64,000 nt of DNA from Oscillospiraceae bacterium (GTDB lineage: Bacteria; Bacillota; Clostridia; Oscillospirales; Acutalibacteraceae). Made by a program: the position numbers and the translations under genes. Within the stretch, counting starts at the first letter, position 1; the number at the start of each line of letters is the position of its first letter. The stretch lies in assembly GCA_031271865.1 (NCBI GenBank), contig JAISUW010000066.1:1-64000 (forward strand). The letters are read 5' to 3'. The notes under the pieces are model-generated. The model worked only from the letters and a program-made list of their open reading frames with translations, did not search any database and was not told where the DNA came from. Shown here piece by piece: positions 50,775 to 59,923 of this stretch.

Positions 50775-50795
50775 AGAACGAATGGAGGGAAAACA

Positions 50796-51368
50796 ATGAA
50801 GCTACCGAAAGTAACATACCTGTTCGAACCAACGCAACTGCATGAGATAGCAAACCGAGCTGTAGGGTTAGAGCGGGATGCGGCCTGCAATCAAATCGTT
50901 GCGGAGCTGAAAGAGAAGTACCCGGACCACATCCGAACCGACCTCCCATGGATTTTCAACAACGCCGGCGGTGCCATGGGAGAGATGAAGCTGTTGCACG
51001 TATCTCTGTCGGAGTACATCATCCTGTTCGGGTCACCGATTGGAACGGAGGGACATTCCGGGCGCTATGCAGCGGATGTCTATGACTATGTGTTCAGCGG
51101 CGAAATGTGGTGCTACCACGAGGGAGAAGTGGAGCGTACACTTTACAAGCCGGGTGACGGTGCGCACCTGACACGTACGCAGACAAAGGGATATAAACTG
51201 CCGGAAGGTGCGTTCATGCTGGAATACTCCCGCGGCATAATCCCCAGTATGTTCTTCTTCGGTTTGGCAGATACCGTCGTGAGCACATTGGATGTCAAGG
51301 TCTTAGGCCGCACACTCGGCTTCAGCGCCAAGATGATATTTTCGGAACTAATGAAAGGAAAGGTCTAA
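50796..51368 (+). CDS. ERG2 / sigma-1-receptor family protein
   Basis: This 190-residue protein closely follows the eukaryotic C8-sterol-isomerase/sigma-1-receptor family. Recognisable segments are WIFNNAGGAMGEMKLLHVSL, SEYIILFGSPIGTEGHSGRY, YKPGDGAHL, LEYSRGIIPSMFFFGLADT and VVSTLDV. The two acidic residues that bind ligand in human sigma-1 (Asp126, Glu172) align with Asp97 and Glu143. The N-terminal membrane helix of the receptor is missing, so the protein may be soluble or only peripherally bound. ERG2 enzymes shift a sterol ring double bond, but a Clostridium-type anaerobe is not expected to make sterols, so the substrate is open. It forms an operon with the CruF-like gene six bases downstream. 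Confidence 0.85.
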   Translation: MKLPKVTYLFEPTQLHEIANRAVGLERDAACNQIVAELKEKYPDHIRTDLPWIFNNAGGAMGEMKLLHVSLSEYIILFGSPIGTEGHSGRYAADVYDYVFSGEMWCYHEGEVERTLYKPGDGAHLTRTQTKGYKLPEGAFMLEYSRGIIPSMFFFGLADTVVSTLDVKVLGRTLGFSAKMIFSELMKGKV

Positions 51369-51374
51369 TACAAT

Positions 51375-52361
51375 ATGGAACTCATAACAAAGATATACTC
51401 TGCATTCGACACTTCACTGATGCAGTGGATGACGCTTGTGCCTTCATGGTTGATTCAAGATGCGGTTGTGCTTATCCTCGGGGCATTGACCGTCGGCTTC
51501 ATTGTGAAGCATGAGAAGAACCCTCTGCCCATCCTGCTGGAGTTTTTATGCTTCATGCTTCTCTATGCAGGGATATACGAAAACCTCGCTTCTGTTATGG
51601 GCTGGTATAAATTTGGACGTTCTTGGGTAATGGTATTCAATGTCCCCATAACCGTGCCCATGATTGAGTATCTGTTTGTGTACTGTTGCCTGCGCTTTTG
51701 TCAAAAAGCCAAGTTTCCCACATGGACCGTACCGTTGTTTGCGGGAGCTATGGGTGTGGTCGCAGACTTGCCGCTGGATCCGCTTGCCATGGTGCAGCGC
51801 GCTATAACCCAAGAGGTGCCTGAGGGAATCGGTCGCTGGACATGGTATATCAGCCCAACAGACGCACAGGTGTTGGAGGTACCGATATACAACTTCTCCG
51901 GTTGGATGCTGCTGTGCGGCTATGCGGCGGTGTGGCTGTTGGTCGGGCGGCATTGGTATCAAAAATCCGGCGAGAAGCCATCCGTTGGGATGCTCTATCC
52001 GCCGATATTCATGCTTATAGGTCTGCTGACCATGTGTTCCCCGCTGTCCTCTTTCCTGCTGTGGCTGGGACCCATATTCAATCGCGGCGATTCCATAGAG
52101 TATGTCATGCTGGGACTCTGTTTCGTAGCTTTGGCTGTGTCGCTTATCCTATGGCGCGGGAAGATGCGCCAACGGCTGGCGTGGAAAGAAGATTGGATCA
52201 TTCCGGTCGTGTTTGGCGTATTCCACTTCTCTATTCTTCTCTTCGGGCTGATTGGACAGCACTGGAAAGTCGTTGCTTTCGGCCTGCCGTTCATGTTCCT
52301 CCAGATGGGCATCATAGCATTCGGCTTCACCCGCAAGTTGCCGTCGGAGCAGGAGGTCTAA
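51375..52361 (+). CDS. CruF-like carotenoid-biosynthesis-family membrane protein
   Basis: This 328-residue polytopic protein has about eight membrane helices. The pattern VVADLPLDPLAMV (~128-140), GRWTWY (153-158) and VLEVPIYNFSGWML (~166-179) matches the PF04240 (DUF422/CruF) family, in which the CruF hydratase adds water to a carotenoid end group. Conserved Asp131, Asp135 and Asn173 are visible. No phytoene synthase or desaturase is in the window, so a carotenoid substrate is unproven. The close link to the ERG2-like gene suggests both act on one isoprenoid or steroid-like molecule. Confidence 0.72.
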   Translation: MELITKIYSAFDTSLMQWMTLVPSWLIQDAVVLILGALTVGFIVKHEKNPLPILLEFLCFMLLYAGIYENLASVMGWYKFGRSWVMVFNVPITVPMIEYLFVYCCLRFCQKAKFPTWTVPLFAGAMGVVADLPLDPLAMVQRAITQEVPEGIGRWTWYISPTDAQVLEVPIYNFSGWMLLCGYAAVWLLVGRHWYQKSGEKPSVGMLYPPIFMLIGLLTMCSPLSSFLLWLGPIFNRGDSIEYVMLGLCFVALAVSLILWRGKMRQRLAWKEDWIIPVVFGVFHFSILLFGLIGQHWKVVAFGLPFMFLQMGIIAFGFTRKLPSEQEV

Positions 52362-52384
52362 CACAAGCTGTCATCAACCAAGAA

Positions 52385-52419
52385 AAACGGTTACAAAGAG
52401 TGATCTTTTGTAACCGTTT
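52385..52419. terminator. Hairpin between convergent operons
   Basis: The perfect 13-bp arms AAACGGTTACAAA and TTTGTAACCGTTT enclose a 9-nt loop. It lies between the CruF-like stop and the VanZ gene end, and A/T at the stem base could give short U-runs in both directions. Confidence 0.65.
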
Positions 52420-52475
52420 ATTGCGATACTTTCGGAAGCAGGGATGAATCACTCATACACTACCACAAGTGCGAT

Positions 52476-53372
52476 TCATGCTATTTCCGGCGTTTCAGGC
52501 GTTGGCTTTTGCGTGAAGCGTTCTGTACCGACGGCGGCGGCAATGCCTATCAAGCTGCCGAGAGCATTGAGCAGGAGGTCGTCTATATCGCAGTCACCGA
52601 GGTTGAAGAAGAGCTGGCAAAGTTCCATGAGTAGCGAGAAACCAATACAGTAAAGGAACGCAGGAAGTGGCTTGCGCTTGAGAAGGCTTCGCAGAAAGAA
52701 ACCCATCGGTGCAAAGAAGAACACATTCCCCAGCAAGTAGAAGTAGTCCTCATATGCTACGCTTCCCCACTGCCGGAAGTGCGATATATACGCAGCCAAA
52801 CTGTGCCCGGGAATGAGGTTCACGGAGGCAGTATGCAAACCCTCACGAAAGACAAGCCGCACATCCGTTCCGGGGGCATAGCGAACCAGTAGGAACACAT
52901 AGACCAACAAGCAAAGATAGAAGAAGAGATTGCTCCAGCCCATTTGCTGGAGACTAAATTGGTATAACGCCCGACGCTCTTCTGTCTTCGCAAAACGCGA
53001 AGCAATCAGTACCGTACAGTAGGAAGCGAACGCGGTACTCATGATGACCATGGGTGTGTCGTAAAAAAAGAGATATATCCATCCGCCCGGCCAGTCGGCG
53101 ACAACTTGCTCGTGTATTTGGGCGGAAACAGCAAACCCCACCATAAAGCCGAGATATACTCCGACACCATTGGCAATAGCCCATAATGCACAAGGCAGAA
53201 ACACGCCGAGGAACCCAAATACTACCCCGGCTGCGACAGAACAAGCAAGTTGCAGCGCAAAGTTACCGATATAAGCAAAGAGCAGAAAGGAACTACAGAT
53301 AAAGAACCCTGCAAAGAGCAGGGACTCTCCTGCAATAATCCACTTGTCTCGTTTGGATTCAGCTTGTTTCAT
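52476..53372 (-). CDS. VanZ-family membrane protein with extra N-terminal helices
   Basis: The N-terminal half of this 298-residue protein (1-~150) has four to five membrane helices of unknown family. The C-terminal ~150 residues are VanZ-like (VNLIPGHSLAAYI, YLLGNVFFFAPMGFFL, SLLMELCQLFF and DIDDLLLNALGSLIG). VanZ-like proteins are linked to glycopeptide resistance, but most homologues have no proven role. The ATG overlaps the ruvX stop (ATGA), so it is co-translated with ruvX. Confidence 0.83.
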   Translation of the reverse strand: MKQAESKRDKWIIAGESLLFAGFFICSSFLLFAYIGNFALQLACSVAAGVVFGFLGVFLPCALWAIANGVGVYLGFMVGFAVSAQIHEQVVADWPGGWIYLFFYDTPMVIMSTAFASYCTVLIASRFAKTEERRALYQFSLQQMGWSNLFFYLCLLVYVFLLVRYAPGTDVRLVFREGLHTASVNLIPGHSLAAYISHFRQWGSVAYEDYFYLLGNVFFFAPMGFFLRSLLKRKPLPAFLYCIGFSLLMELCQLFFNLGDCDIDDLLLNALGSLIGIAAAVGTERFTQKPTPETPEIA

Positions 53373-53794
53373 GCCTCAGCCTCCCGGCGTTTTGTGTCCA
53401 GATAAGTCTGGAGGATTTGGACTGCGGCGGCGGCATCTATGATGCCTTTTTGGTCCTTGCTCTTGATGCCCGCGGCACACAAAGCGCGGTGTGCGGCAAC
53501 CGTCGTTAAACGCTCGTCTTGCAGGATAACCGGTACTTTGACGGCTCTTTGCAGATGATCGGCAAAGGCCTCTGCTGCCTCGGCTTTCTCGCCCTTGGTG
53601 CCGTCCATGTTCAGCGGCAAACCGATGACATAGGCTTCGGCTCGGGTTTCGGCTCCCAATCGCAGGATTTCTGCTTGGAGCTTCTTGCGCCCGGGAATCT
53701 CCAGAACGGCCAAGGGCGATGCGAGGATTCCATTTGCATCTGAACAGGCGATGCCTGTCCGGGTGCCGCCGAGGTCTACGCCTAGAATTGTCAT
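53369..53794 (-). CDS. ruvX: Holliday junction resolvase-like RuvX (YqgF)
   Basis: This 141-residue RNase-H-fold nuclease acts in 16S rRNA 5' maturation and possibly junction resolution. MTILGVDLGGTRTGIACSD provides the first catalytic Asp, YVIGLPLNMDGTKGEKAE the typical loop, and VILQDERLTTVAA the Glu. The last Asp lies in KGIIDAAAAVQIL. The ATG at 53794 has GAAAGG upstream. It is coupled to the VanZ-like gene and follows a repeat-filled spacer. Confidence 0.94.
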   Translation of the reverse strand: MTILGVDLGGTRTGIACSDANGILASPLAVLEIPGRKKLQAEILRLGAETRAEAYVIGLPLNMDGTKGEKAEAAEAFADHLQRAVKVPVILQDERLTTVAAHRALCAAGIKSKDQKGIIDAAAAVQILQTYLDTKRREAEA

Positions 53795-53837
53795 GTATGT
53801 TGCCTTTCTGTTGGTTTTTTTAGGCTGCGCGGGGGCG

Positions 53838-53905
53838 GGCACCGCATTGCGGTGCCGATGCAACGCCGCATTGCGGCGTTCCCGGAGATGCCGTAATACG
53901 GCATC
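53838..53905. repeat. Triplet of odd palindromes, cluster 2
   Basis: Perfect 19-bp odd palindromes at 53838-53856 (GGCACCGCA arms), 53862-53880 (AACGCCGCA arms) and 53887-53905 (GATGCCGTA arms), with centres 24 and 25 bp apart. They share the core CCGYAWTRCGG with cluster 1. CTCCCGCAAG follows at 53906-53915. Confidence 0.9.
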
Positions 53906-53952
53906 CTCCCGCAAGTAACCATCGCTATGTGAACGAAAAGGGGCGCAGCAAC

Positions 53953-54744
53953 TCACAAATCCTTATGCGCCAGCAAGCCCTGCCCACCATCCACGGGGAT
54001 GGTCTGTCCTGTGACAAAATTCGATTTTTCGCTAAGGAGCCACGCGATGACATCTGCCATTTCAGTAGACAGACCGACGCGTCCCAAAGGCATTTCCCCT
54101 GCCCAATCCTCCGTAAGCCAGCCGGAGGTCTCGTGGTGCTTGCGGGTTGCGGTCAGACCCGGTGAAATGGCATTAACGCGGATGCCGTATGCGCCGAACT
54201 CGAGTGCCTCGGACTGTGTGGAGCGAATGATGGCTGCTTTAAGGGCACCGTAAATTGCATCATTGGCTACCGCCCGATGCCCATGGATGCTCGCGATATG
54301 CACTATCCCGTACGGGCGCGGTTCCATAACACCGCGTTTCTCTCCGCTGTCCCATTGAAGCTTCATCTGCTTGGCGGCTTCGATGGTACAGAGGATAGGG
54401 GCGCGGAAGTCTACGGCCCAGATTTCATCTAAGCGTGCTGCAGTCCAACGCAGCAATGGGTCTATCTTTGTGATACCGGCGACCGTCACCAGCGCATCTA
54501 AGCGCCCTAAGTCCGCTATCGCTTGTTGCGTTACGGCTATGGGCGACTCTGCGTCATCCATTGTGCCTTGGTAATAGAAGCATCGCTTGCCGATAGCTTC
54601 GACTTGCGTTTTTACCTCTTGTGCTGCTTCGACGGCAGTAGAGTAGGTCAGGGCAATGTCATAGCCATCGCGGGCAAGTTGGAGGGCGGTGGCCGCTCCG
54701 ATGCCCCGGCTGCCCCCGATAATCAGGGCTGTCTTCGTTGGCAT
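53953..54744 (-). CDS. SDR-family oxidoreductase
   Basis: This 263-residue NAD(P)-dependent short-chain dehydrogenase has the cofactor motif ALIIGGSRGIGAATAL near residue 6, VTVAGI (the NAG-like motif), catalytic Ser in IVHIASIHGHRAV, and YGALKAA as YxxxK. The end INPVDGG-type motif reads TIPVDGGQGLL. It is close to FabG and 3-oxoacyl reductases, but there are no fatty-acid genes around, so the substrate is unknown. AAGGAGAA precedes the ATG. Confidence 0.88.
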   Translation of the reverse strand: MPTKTALIIGGSRGIGAATALQLARDGYDIALTYSTAVEAAQEVKTQVEAIGKRCFYYQGTMDDAESPIAVTQQAIADLGRLDALVTVAGITKIDPLLRWTAARLDEIWAVDFRAPILCTIEAAKQMKLQWDSGEKRGVMEPRPYGIVHIASIHGHRAVANDAIYGALKAAIIRSTQSEALEFGAYGIRVNAISPGLTATRKHHETSGWLTEDWAGEMPLGRVGLSTEMADVIAWLLSEKSNFVTGQTIPVDGGQGLLAHKDL

Positions 54745-54804
54745 AGGGTATTCTCCTTGCTGATTGTGGTTGATAGCGGTGCACTTTTTGTTACCGTTTT
54801 CTGT

Positions 54805-56379
54805 TTATAAGGAGGATTCATCGTCAATGGAATTCGCTTCACTGTCTGTTGTTTCGCCAAGTGCCGCCTTTGCAGCGGCGCGGCGCTGGATGAGTTCAGC
54901 CTCCACCCTCTGCCGCTCAGAAGTGGGGTACTTGTAGAAGAGATTCACAAAGAATGAGAAACCGGAATCAATGCTTGGCATAAGGTAATAAAAAGCGGCG
55001 GCCCATTTCTTGTACAGCGGCGGTTGATCCAGACCGAGGTTGATGTCAAAACCCACTTTGTGGAGCGCAAGATTGCCGACAATGGTATTCAAGTTGTTGA
55101 GGGCAATTTTGTTGACCAGACCGTTGACGGCAGTAGAAACCCCTTCGGAGCGGCGGCCGGTTTTGTATTCCACGTAGTCGAGCATCTCCCAACCGATGAT
55201 TCCGCCGGCCACGCCGTCCCACTTTGCGAACATATTCAAGACAGCCTCTACGCCCCACCCGCCTAAAATGCGCGGAACGGTTTTGAAGCCAAGAAGATAC
55301 CGCGCCAAATTACCGACGACATTTGCGGAAGTGTTCATCAGGCGGAAGTTGCGGGGACCGTTGAACTTTTTGATGACTTTGGATGCGAACGGTTGCATCA
55401 GCGACCCGCCGACACCGGTCAGAAAGTCACGCGCCGCGACTAAAAGCTCCGGATTGCCTTTGTCACTCCATCCTTTAAAAGATGCCTCCACAACGTCGTT
55501 GATACCGCTGAATCGGTAAAAATCACCGCGGTAGATGTTCGGTGTAAAGCAACTCAGCAGGGATCCTAAGGTAGAAAGAACAAAGTACTTATTGTGGCGC
55601 ATGACCAAGAAGCTTTCCTTTATCTCGCGGAGGACATCCTTGGCATGGAACTTCTCAGTTGGTTGCGGCGGATCGGGAACACGTTGCGGCATAAAGGTCG
55701 GAAGCATATCCGTCACAATCGCCGGGATGGTGAAAAGCACACTCCACCACATGAACATACCATAAGGCGTGAAATGGAAGATGTCGCGCAAACCGATGAG
55801 CAGACTGAATCCGGTAGATATATTGCTGCTAATCATACTTCCCAGCGCAGATGCTGTGACCAGTTTACTGCGTTCCTCTGAGTGCGGTGTAATCTGTGCG
55901 TATATCTTTGAACCGCATACACCGGCGGCGGTACCCGTTGTATCCTGAATACAGCGAACAATGACAATCAAGAGAACGCGCTGCCATGTGGTCAGACCCA
56001 AATGAAATACAAGCAACAGCGTGAGCAAGTTCCCCACAAGTACATTGACACGGCAAAACCAACGGTTGATTCTGGAGGGATAGTTGCGGTAATCCATGTA
56101 GGCACCGATGAGCGGGTCATTAACACCGTCCCATACGCCGGTAATTGTGGACAACACCGTCTGCGGAATCTTGTCCATCATGAATACATTCTGCCATAAC
56201 CAACCCAAGTTGTTGGTAAAAGTATTGCGCAGACCGCCGAAGATTCCCGGCAAAATCTGAACGGCAATCTCCCAAGGATGAATCTTTTCCGGCGGGAGGT
56301 CTTTCCCTTTCATCCACTCTACGGGATGACGCAAGTTTTCGCGCATTTGTTCCTTTTGTTCGAGTGTCCGTTGTGCCAT
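54805..56379 (-). CDS. GPH/MFS-type glycoside:cation symporter
   Basis: This 524-residue transporter has about 12 predicted membrane helices. The N-terminal ITGVWDGVNDPLIGAYMD motif is diagnostic for the glycoside-pentoside-hexuronide symporter group. Cytoplasmic segments rich in Lys/Arg and a Glu/Ser tail follow. Divided only by a terminator, its upstream neighbour is a GH38 mannosidase, which suggests mannose-containing oligosaccharides as cargo. The ATG at 56379 (AAAGAGAG upstream) is preferred to the one at 56400. Confidence 0.85.
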   Translation of the reverse strand: MAQRTLEQKEQMRENLRHPVEWMKGKDLPPEKIHPWEIAVQILPGIFGGLRNTFTNNLGWLWQNVFMMDKIPQTVLSTITGVWDGVNDPLIGAYMDYRNYPSRINRWFCRVNVLVGNLLTLLLVFHLGLTTWQRVLLIVIVRCIQDTTGTAAGVCGSKIYAQITPHSEERSKLVTASALGSMISSNISTGFSLLIGLRDIFHFTPYGMFMWWSVLFTIPAIVTDMLPTFMPQRVPDPPQPTEKFHAKDVLREIKESFLVMRHNKYFVLSTLGSLLSCFTPNIYRGDFYRFSGINDVVEASFKGWSDKGNPELLVAARDFLTGVGGSLMQPFASKVIKKFNGPRNFRLMNTSANVVGNLARYLLGFKTVPRILGGWGVEAVLNMFAKWDGVAGGIIGWEMLDYVEYKTGRRSEGVSTAVNGLVNKIALNNLNTIVGNLALHKVGFDINLGLDQPPLYKKWAAAFYYLMPSIDSGFSFFVNLFYKYPTSERQRVEAELIQRRAAAKAALGETTDSEANSIDDESSL

Positions 56380-56420
56380 AGCGCATCTCTCTTTCGACAT
56401 TTATTCTGTTTTACTTTTTG

Positions 56421-56450
56421 ATTATATCATTTATTGAATAGGGATGTCAA
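56421..56450 (-). promoter_or_regulatory. Promoter of the symporter gene
   Basis: On the minus strand TTGACA (56450-56445), 18 bp and TATAAT (56426-56421). Confidence 0.8.
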
Positions 56451-56478
56451 GAAGTTTTTATCAATTCCCGAAACTTTG

Positions 56479-56510
56479 AAAAAGAGGGAGGGTCCAAACC
56501 CTCCCCCTTT
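56479..56510 (-). terminator. Terminator of the GH38 gene
   Basis: On the minus strand AAAGGGGGAGGGT and ACCCTCCCTCTTT pair with one mismatch around a TTGG loop, and the T-run lies at the stem end. Confidence 0.75.
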
Positions 56511-56521
56511 CAGGCATTGCA

Positions 56522-59500
56522 TTACTTCCGGCTGTAAAACTCGTCATAGAGGAGTTTCACAGTTTGAATCTCAAACGGATCAAAGTGGATTTCAGCGGAG
56601 CCGCGCCGCGGTGGGATTTCAGAATGAACTTCTTCCAGCATATCGGTCAATTCCACATAATGTGCAGGTGCGGCCACCGGCAAATGGCAGACGGTGTGGG
56701 TGCCTTCGCACTCATAGAGGCGCAGCAGAATGGCACAGCCCAAGTCCGCATCCGGCGCATCCTCTGTAGGCTTCACAGCTTCTGCGATGATGTTCGGCAC
56801 GTCCGGGGCGGGGAGGTTACCGAACGGAATGTCTTCTGCTGCTTGCAGCACGGGCACATTCAGGCAGTATGCCGGATGGACGACATTCTCGGCGCTGAAA
56901 CCGCCGATGTGCGGCAGGAAACTGTAGATGCATTCATGGACACATTCATGGTCGCCCGTCCAGTCGGGACCGATGCCGCCCTTGTGCAGGGAGAGCCGCA
57001 GGGAACCGCCCTCACAGCTGATGCCGTATTTGCAGTCGTTGAGGATAGCGACACCGTAGCGCGTTTCGGAAAGGTCACTGTACTTATGATTGACGACCTC
57101 GAACTTGGCTTGCTCTATGGATGTGTTGCGGGTCGTGGGGCGTTTGAGGTAACCGAATTGGATTTCATTCCGCACAAAGTCCTCGCGGAGGTTGGTATTG
57201 AACCAAGCTTTCAACAGGCGGTGGTCGTCCTGCCAATCCATACGTGTGATGTAGCGGATTTCACGGCTGTCGGCGAAGAACATTACATCCTGCATGACAG
57301 TGGATTTCGGGCTGATACGGTATTGCAGGCGCAGCACCAAGGCTGCCGGGCCGTTGCTGACAATTTCCATGGCGAGCAACTCCGCTGTGTCGCGGTATTT
57401 CAGCTGCGTATCGGCATCAATGTCCCAGTTGTCGTACTGGTTCGACCACTCCTCCGCCATGATTAGAGCACCCAAGGGGTAGTTTCTTTCCTCATCCAAA
57501 CTGTCGTAGTCCACAAGCTCAATACGGGATTCTTTGTCAAGGCAAGAAGTAATGAACCAGCGGTCATCGAATGTGATTCGGAAGAAAGGCGTTTCCAGAA
57601 TCGTTTCGGAAACCGCAAAATCGGAGACTCCATAGTCTTTTTTCGTAATCACCATGACCGGTTCCGTTGCGGGTACTGTATCGGTCAGAGAAACCGTCCG
57701 CTTGCCGAAAGCACCGACTTCCAAACCCGTGACCAGGAGAAACTGCTTGCCGTCCATGTCGGTATACACCTGCTGCTTGCAATCGGCTGCCAGATACTTT
57801 CCATTTGGCACCTCCAAGAACATCGGGTCGCGGCGGCCAAAGGAAAGCGTGTTTACAAGTGTGATGCTGTCGGTGATTTGGGGTGTGCCAAGCAATGCGG
57901 CTATAGCCGCCTGGGATGCGGCGATAGCCGCATTCACCTGTGTGCGCGCCTCTTCATGCACACGCGGGATGCCTGTCCCGGGCAGGATGTCATGGAACTG
58001 GTTCAGGAGGAGAACCTCCCATTGCGCGTTGATTTCTTCCATAGAGCCTTGTTTGCACTCGGCAAGGGCTTTGGCTGAGAGGAGAATCTCCCAGTCACGC
58101 AAGGCAAGCTCGCATTTGCGGTTGTTGCGCTTGATTGTGTGTTGGTTGGTGAGGGTGCCGCGGTGGACTTCCAAGTATAGCTCTCCGCGATAGGTGGGTG
58201 GGTTCACGGTGCTTTCTTCCAGCTCTTGTAGGTAATCATAGGGACGGATGTGCTTAGCGGGAGGGCAGCCGTTGGTGTTCTCCAAGCGTTTTGCCATCTC
58301 TATCATTTCAAAGAGCGGACCGCCGCCGCCATCCCCGAAGCCGTAGTTGAGCATCCTGCGCGGCTGCACGGACATCTGCCGGGCTTCTCCGGCATAGTTT
58401 TTAGTAGTGGCCTTCAGAAGTTCCTTGACTTCGGGATAGGCATGCATGATATGGAAGTGGGCAAACACGCGGGAACCGTCAATGCCCTCCCAATAGAAAG
58501 TATCATAGGGAAACTTGTTGGTGTCATTCCAGCCGATTTTTTGGGTGACAAAGTACTTGACCTTGCAGGCGCGCATGATTTGCGGGATAGCGGCGGAGTA
58601 ACCGAATGTATCCGGCAGCCAGAATGCGTTGGCCGTGTAGCCGTATTGTTTTTGTGTGAAGCGCTGCCCCCAGAGGAATTGACGAATCATCGCCTCCCCG
58701 CCGGTGATGTTGCAGTCGCACTCTACCCAAACGGCACCATTGGGGTCATAGCGGCCTTCGGCGATTTTTTGCTTCATCAGCTCATGGAGTGCAGGATAGT
58801 GCTTCAGCATAAAGTTGCAGTGTGCTGCGGAGCTTTGAACGAACGTATATTCTGGGTATTCGTCCATAAGTGCGATGGCAGTAGAATAGGTACGCGCCAT
58901 TTTTTTGATGGTCTCCCCGACCGGCCAGAGCCAAGCGGTATCCATGTGGCTATGCCCGGAGAGCCCCACAGAAGGAGAGGCAGGATCCGCCGGAAGTGCC
59001 AGCAGCTCTTTGAGAATAGGATGCGAAGCTTTCAGTGCCTGGACGAAAGTTTCAAAGCCTTCGGCATTGCCGTCCTCTGTTACGCGGGCGGTACAGACAG
59101 CATCCTCACCGCTGTCGCCGGTGTTCTGCTTAACAGTAACGCCGGCACTTTTGCTTGCTTTCACTTCTCTGAGCTTGGGTGCCGGGGCGCGGGCATCATC
59201 CAGCCAGACCTTCCCGAAGAGCTTATATAACCCATTGATAATCTGCCCGCGGCGGGCACTCTCCGGCGGCAGCTGCTGCGCCAACTGACCGCAGATATTG
59301 AGATCAAAGAGGAACTCTATCAGGAATGGCTCTTTTTCGGCAACGTCAAAGCCATCCCATGTAAACTCAAAAGTCTCGCAGCAGTTGCCGGTATTGCCGG
59401 CATAGTATTCCAGAACAAGGTCATAGGTCTCGCCGGCTTTGGCGTTTAGCGTCAGGAGATTTGCGTAGTGTCCGCCTTTGCGCACACGGCTGTCTTTGCG

Positions 59501-59827
59501 GTTAAAGAGACCGTAGGGTGTACCGTTGACGAAAAGCAAGGCCTCATAGGGGGCGGAAACGGTGATGAGATAAAGTGCTTTGCCGTCCAGTTCAGCGGGA
59601 ACGGTATAAGAGGTCTTGAGCCACATATACTCCCATTCTGTTCCCCATGTATATCCGGGATTGATGGGTTCATATACCGCATCCGGTGCGGCATCGAGTT
59701 GGTCGAATGTGCGGTAGACTTCTGCCCAACGGATTTCGCCGACGTTCGTAAAGATCTTGCGCTCAATGGTCTTCTCCAACCGGCGGAGCTTGGAGAGCAT
59801 CATATCAATCTGGGGGGGCGGCAGCAT
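56522..59827 (-). CDS. Glycoside hydrolase family 38 alpha-mannosidase
   Basis: This 1101-residue zinc-dependent retaining alpha-mannosidase begins with an N-terminal beta domain (1-~270). The catalytic domain follows, with GHSHMDTAWLWP (291-302; His and Asp zinc ligands) and the nucleophile Asp406 in AFWLPDTFGYSAAIPQ. A three-helix-bundle region includes LLNQFHDILPGTGI with further zinc-ligand His. Large C-terminal beta domains end the protein. No signal peptide is seen, so it works on imported mannosides, in keeping with the neighbouring symporter. AGGAGG precedes the ATG. Confidence 0.95.
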   Translation of the reverse strand: MLPPPQIDMMLSKLRRLEKTIERKIFTNVGEIRWAEVYRTFDQLDAAPDAVYEPINPGYTWGTEWEYMWLKTSYTVPAELDGKALYLITVSAPYEALLFVNGTPYGLFNRKDSRVRKGGHYANLLTLNAKAGETYDLVLEYYAGNTGNCCETFEFTWDGFDVAEKEPFLIEFLFDLNICGQLAQQLPPESARRGQIINGLYKLFGKVWLDDARAPAPKLREVKASKSAGVTVKQNTGDSGEDAVCTARVTEDGNAEGFETFVQALKASHPILKELLALPADPASPSVGLSGHSHMDTAWLWPVGETIKKMARTYSTAIALMDEYPEYTFVQSSAAHCNFMLKHYPALHELMKQKIAEGRYDPNGAVWVECDCNITGGEAMIRQFLWGQRFTQKQYGYTANAFWLPDTFGYSAAIPQIMRACKVKYFVTQKIGWNDTNKFPYDTFYWEGIDGSRVFAHFHIMHAYPEVKELLKATTKNYAGEARQMSVQPRRMLNYGFGDGGGGPLFEMIEMAKRLENTNGCPPAKHIRPYDYLQELEESTVNPPTYRGELYLEVHRGTLTNQHTIKRNNRKCELALRDWEILLSAKALAECKQGSMEEINAQWEVLLLNQFHDILPGTGIPRVHEEARTQVNAAIAASQAAIAALLGTPQITDSITLVNTLSFGRRDPMFLEVPNGKYLAADCKQQVYTDMDGKQFLLVTGLEVGAFGKRTVSLTDTVPATEPVMVITKKDYGVSDFAVSETILETPFFRITFDDRWFITSCLDKESRIELVDYDSLDEERNYPLGALIMAEEWSNQYDNWDIDADTQLKYRDTAELLAMEIVSNGPAALVLRLQYRISPKSTVMQDVMFFADSREIRYITRMDWQDDHRLLKAWFNTNLREDFVRNEIQFGYLKRPTTRNTSIEQAKFEVVNHKYSDLSETRYGVAILNDCKYGISCEGGSLRLSLHKGGIGPDWTGDHECVHECIYSFLPHIGGFSAENVVHPAYCLNVPVLQAAEDIPFGNLPAPDVPNIIAEAVKPTEDAPDADLGCAILLRLYECEGTHTVCHLPVAAPAHYVELTDMLEEVHSEIPPRRGSAEIHFDPFEIQTVKLLYDEFYSRK

Positions 59828-59868
59828 AAAAATAAGTCCTCCTATGGTTTGTTGTGTCCAATAAGAGG

Positions 59869-59897
59869 ATTATACTCCTTTTCCCCGACGATTGCAA
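59869..59897 (-). promoter_or_regulatory. Promoter of the GH38 gene
   Basis: On the minus strand TTGCAA (59897-59892), 17 bp and TATAAT (59874-59869) lie 42 bp before the start. Confidence 0.8.
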
Positions 59898-59923
59898 GGA
59901 AATTTATTTTATTTCAATACTTG

